This document shows positions 60,430-64,000 of a stretch of DNA of 64,000 bases, one piece after another; position 1 is the stretch's first letter, and each line of letters begins with the position of its first letter. The stretch is from an uncultured Eubacteriales bacterium (GTDB lineage: Bacteria; Bacillota; Clostridia; Christensenellales; CAG-917). The DNA lies in NCBI GenBank assembly GCA_900545885.1, contig URAF01000001.1, positions 151,855 to 215,854 on the forward strand, written 5' to 3'. The notes below the pieces were generated by a model, which was not told the origin of the DNA, made no database searches, and worked only from the letters and a program-made list of their open reading frames with translations. The position numbers and the translations under genes are program-made.

Positions 60430-61144
60430 AGTCGAGTTCTCCGAGAGTGTCGAGAGTGAGCGCGCAAAGCACGATATCTGCCGTTTCCGCACGCAATATT
60501 CTTCTGCCCAAAGTCACGGAACGCGCACCGCATTCCAATGCTTTTCGATATTCGGCTTCGGTAAATCCGCCTTCGCTTCCTACCACAAGCGCGATTTTTC
60601 TTCCTTTGAAATCGGTGTTTCTGACGGGATTTTTCCTTTCCCTTTCGTATGCGAACAGTACGTCGGTGTACTGCGGAAAATCGGCAAGCACGTCGTCGAA
60701 CTTTACTGGGTCGCACACTTGGCTGAGATAAGCCGTTCCGCACTGCTTTGCGGCTTCGAGCGCAATTCTTCGCGCCCTTTCGGTGTTGAACCTGGTTTCT
60801 GCCGAGTTGTCGGACACAAACGGGATTATGCGGTCAATGCCGAGCTCGACTGCCTTCTGAACCACAAAATCCAGTTTCTGGTTTTTGAGCAGTCCGCAGT
60901 AAAGAGTCACATCCGCGCTTTTTCTGTCGACTCTGTTCACTTCGTCAACGGCAAGCGACGCCGAATCCGAGAATATGTCTTTCACGGTGCAAAGTCTTTC
61001 CGTTCCGTCGTCGGCGCAAACGATGACTTTGAACCCTTTTTTCATTCGGAGTACGCGCGTCATATGCGCGAACTCGTCGCCGCGCAAAATAACCTCGTCG
61101 CCCGAAATGTCAGAAGGTAAAACGAAAAATCTGCGCAGTTCCAT
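60419..61144 (-). CDS. rsmE: 16S rRNA (uracil1498-N3)-methyltransferase
   Basis: Methylates U1498 of 16S rRNA. 241 residues, SPOUT fold with an N-terminal PUA-like domain. Seen: RRFFVLPSDISGDEVIL and DEFAHMTRVLRMKKG at the start, LVVGSEGGFTEAEYRKALE (the knot SAM site) and VTLGRRILRAETADIVLCAL near the end. 1 nt after prmA. Confidence 0.96.
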   Translation of the reverse strand: MELRRFFVLPSDISGDEVILRGDEFAHMTRVLRMKKGFKVIVCADDGTERLCTVKDIFSDSASLAVDEVNRVDRKSADVTLYCGLLKNQKLDFVVQKAVELGIDRIIPFVSDNSAETRFNTERARRIALEAAKQCGTAYLSQVCDPVKFDDVLADFPQYTDVLFAYERERKNPVRNTDFKGRKIALVVGSEGGFTEAEYRKALECGARSVTLGRRILRAETADIVLCALTLDTLGELDYDE

Positions 61145-61145
61145 A

Positions 61146-62048
61146 TCAAGCCCTCACGAGTTTCATTGCGCGCCAGTCGTCGATTGCCATAGTGTCCTGA
61201 ACGCGGTATCCGCATTTTTCGTAACAATCGCGAACTTCGTCCAACCTTTCGGCTATGATACCGGACACGACTATTTCTCCGCCGTCTGCGAGATGGTCGC
61301 CGATGGACGGAGCAAAACGCATAAGAATATCGGCGGTTATGTTGGCGAAAATAAAATCCGCAACGATGTTGCCTTGCAATAAATCCGCCTGCTCTATCAC
61401 GCAATCCACGCCGTTGAGTTCGGCATTCTTTTTTGCAAACTCGACTGCCTGCGGGTCGATGTCGCACATATACACGGACTTTGCGCCCGCAATGCTTGCG
61501 GCAATACCGAGAATACCGCTTCCGCAACCCACGTCAATGACGCGTTTGCCTTTTACGTTCATCATTTCGAGGCACATTCTGGTCGTTGCGTGCTCACCCG
61601 TACCGAACGCCATACCGGGGTCGAGACGCATAATCTTTTCGTCGGGTGCGGGTTCGTATTTAATCCACGTAGGCACTACCGTAACGGACGACGTAACAAT
61701 GGGCTTGTAGTACTTTTTCCATTCGTTCGCCCAGTCCGCTTCATCTATTTCGGATACGTTGATTTCTCCGTATCTGACGCCCGTCGCCGCCATTTCGGCA
61801 AGGCGGTTTTCGAGCGCGGGAAGAAAGGCTTTGTCGTCTGCTGGCACTACCGTCGAAACTCTGACTTCCGCGCTTTCGGCAAGCAGATTTTCGTCGACGT
61901 AATCCCACACGACGTCGCTTTTGAGAAGGTCGGCAAAGTCTTCCCTGTCGAGAATTCCGACGCCTGCCGCGCCTACGTCGAACATAGCGCAAGACACCAG
62001 TTCGGAGTCGTCGTGATTGGTTATAACGGTGATGAGCTGATATTTCAT
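61146..62048 (-). CDS. prmA: Ribosomal protein L11 methyltransferase
   Basis: Trimethylates ribosomal protein L11. 300 residues. Seen: N-terminal substrate-recognition domain, EIDEADWANEWKKYYKPI, RLDPGMAFGTGEHATTRMCL, SAM motif I VIDVGCGSGILGIAAS, CDIDPQAVEFAKKNAELNGV and FIFANITADILMRFAP. 52 nt after dnaJ. Confidence 0.96.
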   Translation of the reverse strand: MKYQLITVITNHDDSELVSCAMFDVGAAGVGILDREDFADLLKSDVVWDYVDENLLAESAEVRVSTVVPADDKAFLPALENRLAEMAATGVRYGEINVSEIDEADWANEWKKYYKPIVTSSVTVVPTWIKYEPAPDEKIMRLDPGMAFGTGEHATTRMCLEMMNVKGKRVIDVGCGSGILGIAASIAGAKSVYMCDIDPQAVEFAKKNAELNGVDCVIEQADLLQGNIVADFIFANITADILMRFAPSIGDHLADGGEIVVSGIIAERLDEVRDCYEKCGYRVQDTMAIDDWRAMKLVRA

Positions 62049-62100
62049 AATTGCAAAAAAGACGGTTTAATCGTGCATATCGCACAGCTAAACCGCTTGT

Positions 62101-63216
62101 TTAATTCTTATCCTTGTATTCTTTCTTTCTGGGGAACTGTTTGAGTTCGAATGAACCGTCCAGTCGTCTGAGCAGGTCTTTCTGTTCTCTTGACAGGCTC
62201 TTGGGCACTTCGACGATGACCTTGACGTACATATCGCCGTAATCCGAACCGCGCAGTTTCTTTATGCCGCAGTTTTTCAGTTTGAATATAGTACCCGACT
62301 GAGTTCCTTCGGGGATTTTGAGCTCCTGCGGATTTTTGAGAGTTGGAACGTATATCGAACAACCGAGCGCGGCTTCCGCAATGGTAATCGGGAGTTCGAG
62401 TTGCAGGTCACTGCCGCTTCTGCGGAACAGTTTGTGCGGTCTGACCATAATCTCGACAACCAGCGAACCGCGTTCTCCGCCGTTTCTGCCGCCGTTGCCC
62501 TCTCCTGCGTAAGTTATGGTCTGCCCGTTGTCGATACCCGCGGGAATGTTTACCGTGATTTCTCTCGTCTTTTCCGTTCTGCCCTGTCCGCCGCAGCTCT
62601 TGCACACTTCGGTTATGACTTTGCCTTTGCCCTTACATACTGGGCAAACGCCCGTCGAACTGAACTGTCCGAAAGGTGTGCGCTGCGTCTGCGTAACGTG
62701 TCCCGTTCCGTGACAGTTTGTGCAGACTTTGTATGCCTTGCCGTCCTTTGCGCCCGTGCCGTTGCAGTCAGGACAGCGCTCAAGCCTGTTGAGCTTGATT
62801 TCCTTGCTTGCGCCGAGTGCCGCCTCCAAAAAGCTCACGTTCACGCTGCACGTTACGTCGCTGCCGCGCGGCGTCTGACGCTGCGCACCCGCGGAAGAAC
62901 GCGAACCGCCGCCCATAAAGCTGCTGAAAATATCGAAAATATCCTCGAAGCCGGCTGTCGAAAAACCTCTGCCAGGACCTCCGAAGTTGAAATTTTCAAA
63001 ATCCATTTCGCCGCTGTCGTACTTGCGGCGGCGCTCAGGGTCTCCCAAAATTTCATACGCTTCGTTGCATTCCTTGAATTTTTCCGCGCACTGCTTGTCA
63101 TCGGGATGCAGGTCGGGATGGTATTGCTTTGCCATCTTGCGGTACGCCGACTTGATTTCGTCCTGCGAAGCGGTTTTGGATACGCCTAAAATCGCATAAT
63201 AATCTTTTTTTGCCAT
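62101..63216 (-). CDS. dnaJ: Chaperone DnaJ
   Basis: Hsp40 co-chaperone that delivers unfolded proteins to DnaK and stimulates its ATPase. 371 residues, type I. Seen: J domain DYYAILGVSKTASQDEIKSA with the HPD motif in YHPDLHPDD, a Gly/Phe-rich linker with PGRGFSTAGFEDIFDIFSSF, four zinc-binding repeats CPDCNGTG, CTNCHGTG, CPVCKGKG, CKSCGGQG, and C-terminal substrate-binding domains. Confidence 0.98.
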   Translation of the reverse strand: MAKKDYYAILGVSKTASQDEIKSAYRKMAKQYHPDLHPDDKQCAEKFKECNEAYEILGDPERRRKYDSGEMDFENFNFGGPGRGFSTAGFEDIFDIFSSFMGGGSRSSAGAQRQTPRGSDVTCSVNVSFLEAALGASKEIKLNRLERCPDCNGTGAKDGKAYKVCTNCHGTGHVTQTQRTPFGQFSSTGVCPVCKGKGKVITEVCKSCGGQGRTEKTREITVNIPAGIDNGQTITYAGEGNGGRNGGERGSLVVEIMVRPHKLFRRSGSDLQLELPITIAEAALGCSIYVPTLKNPQELKIPEGTQSGTIFKLKNCGIKKLRGSDYGDMYVKVIVEVPKSLSREQKDLLRRLDGSFELKQFPRKKEYKDKN

Positions 63217-63291
63217 GTTATCTCTTTTTCTGTTTATTGTAAAATGCCGTTAAACCGCCGATGCGGACGGTTTCCCGTCCGCTAAGAAAGC

Positions 63292-64000
63292 TCATTCGGC
63301 GTCCTTGATGTCGAAATCGGGATTGCCGCTGTTGGAATCTCCTCCGCCGTTCTGTCCCGCGTCGCCGCCGTTCTGCGCCGCATTGGCGTTCTGCTGATAG
63401 AATTTTTGGAATATTTCGGCGTTGGACTTGGCAATACGCTCGGTTTCCTTTTTTATTTCCTCGATATCGCCTTTTTCAAGCACCTCTCTGCCCGCCTTGA
63501 CCTCGGCTTCAAGCTTTTCCTTGTCGGCAGGCTCCAGCTTGTCGCCGCTCTCGCGGATAAAGCTCTCGATGGAGAACAAAAGCTGGTCGAGACTGTTCTT
63601 GACGTCCACCGCTTCCTTGCGCTTCTTGTCCTCCTCGGCGTACTTTTCGGCGTCCTTGACCGCCTTGTCGATGTCCTCCTCCGACAGATTGGTGGAGGAT
63701 GTGATTGTCACGCTCTGTTCCTTCTGCGTGCCGAGGTCCTTTGCGGTGACATGGACGATGCCGTTTGCGTCGATGTCGAATTTGACCTCTATCTGAGGGA
63801 TTCCGCGAGGGGCGGGAGCTATGCCCGAAAGGCTGAACTGTCCGAGCGTCTTGTTGTCCGCCGCCATAGGTCTTTCGCCCTGCAAAACGTGTATGTCCAC
63901 GCTTGGCTGATTGTCCGCCGCGGTGGAGAACACCTGCGATTTGCTTGCGGGTATCGTCGTGTTGCGTTCAATAAGCTTGGTAAACACTCCGCCAAGCGTT
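63292..64000 (-). CDS. dnaK: Chaperone DnaK (5' part beyond window)
   Basis: Hsp70 chaperone. Only the last 236 codons are in view: the interdomain end TLGGVFTKLIERNTTIPASK, the peptide-binding beta domain (SQVFSTAADNQPSVDIHVLQ, IAPAPRGIPQIEVKFDIDAN) and the helical lid, ending in a Gly/Asn-rich tail (AQNGGDAGQNGGGDSN). The frame is open to position 64000. 75 nt upstream of dnaJ. Confidence 0.97.
   Translation of the reverse strand, partial: TLGGVFTKLIERNTTIPASKSQVFSTAADNQPSVDIHVLQGERPMAADNKTLGQFSLSGIAPAPRGIPQIEVKFDIDANGIVHVTAKDLGTQKEQSVTITSSTNLSEEDIDKAVKDAEKYAEEDKKRKEAVDVKNSLDQLLFSIESFIRESGDKLEPADKEKLEAEVKAGREVLEKGDIEEIKKETERIAKSNAEIFQKFYQQNANAAQNGGDAGQNGGGDSNSGNPDFDIKDAE

Overview
The window looks like chromosome of a spore-forming, monoderm Firmicute of class Clostridia, probably an uncultured gut-type lineage (inference). 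Support: a large SRP RNA with an Alu-type 5' domain, a germination protease (gpr) gene beside rpsT, the order dnaK-dnaJ-prmA-rsmE-mtaB-HIT-rpsU, and good AGGAGG ribosome sites. The core genes are GC-balanced and rich in GAC/GTC/GCG-type codons; this creates very long meaningless antisense frames. No rRNA operon or CRISPR array was seen.

Layout. 1-4.1 kb: a SAM methyltransferase (cut by the left edge) and ileS, then tRNA-Gly(CCC). 4.2-10 kb: an ABC exporter pair, SRP RNA, a pyridoxal kinase and an EF-G paralogue with a degenerate G4 motif. 10-18 kb: glutamate racemase, gpr, rpsT, a membrane-anchored subtilase, an alpha-CTD/WG-repeat protein, a surface protein with SH3-like domains, and tRNA-Pro(GGG) with a duplicated 3' end. 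18-23.6 kb: LOG-family protein, aminotransferase, an XRE regulator divergent from a small membrane protein, and a VOC/Old-Yellow-Enzyme operon. 23.6-35.5 kb: one long minus-strand purine operon, purE-purM-purN-purO-AICAR formyltransferase-purD-purL-guaB-folD, preceded by a 39-codon leader frame and an intrinsic terminator. 35.6-42.6 kb: zinc-ribbon membrane protein, XRE regulator, SLC13/ArsB-type transporter and a four-gene minus-strand operon (helical membrane protein, SDR, amidohydrolase, alpha/beta hydrolase). 42.7 kb: a likely small RNA.

43.0-58.3 kb is an integrated element. A copy of the 3' end of tRNA-Val(CAC) lies at 42972-42992 and the intact tRNA at 58296-58372. In between are a PIN-like/ImmA module, a type I restriction-modification operon (XRE-hsdM-hsdS-[zinc ribbon protein]-[helical protein with hydrophobic tail]-hsdR), a sigma-like HTH protein, a HUH replication initiator and a large serine recombinase. 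The two uncharacterised genes inside the hsd operon are the best candidate for an undescribed defence component. 58.4-64 kb returns to core genes: rpsU, HIT, mtaB, rsmE, prmA, dnaJ, dnaK (cut by the right edge).

A recurring signal is a TTGNNN-17 bp-TANNNT promoter followed after exactly 6 nt by ATG with no Shine-Dalgarno sequence (ABC exporter, pdxK, surface protein, purine leader frame). This predicts leaderless mRNAs in an organism whose other genes mostly carry strong ribosome sites.
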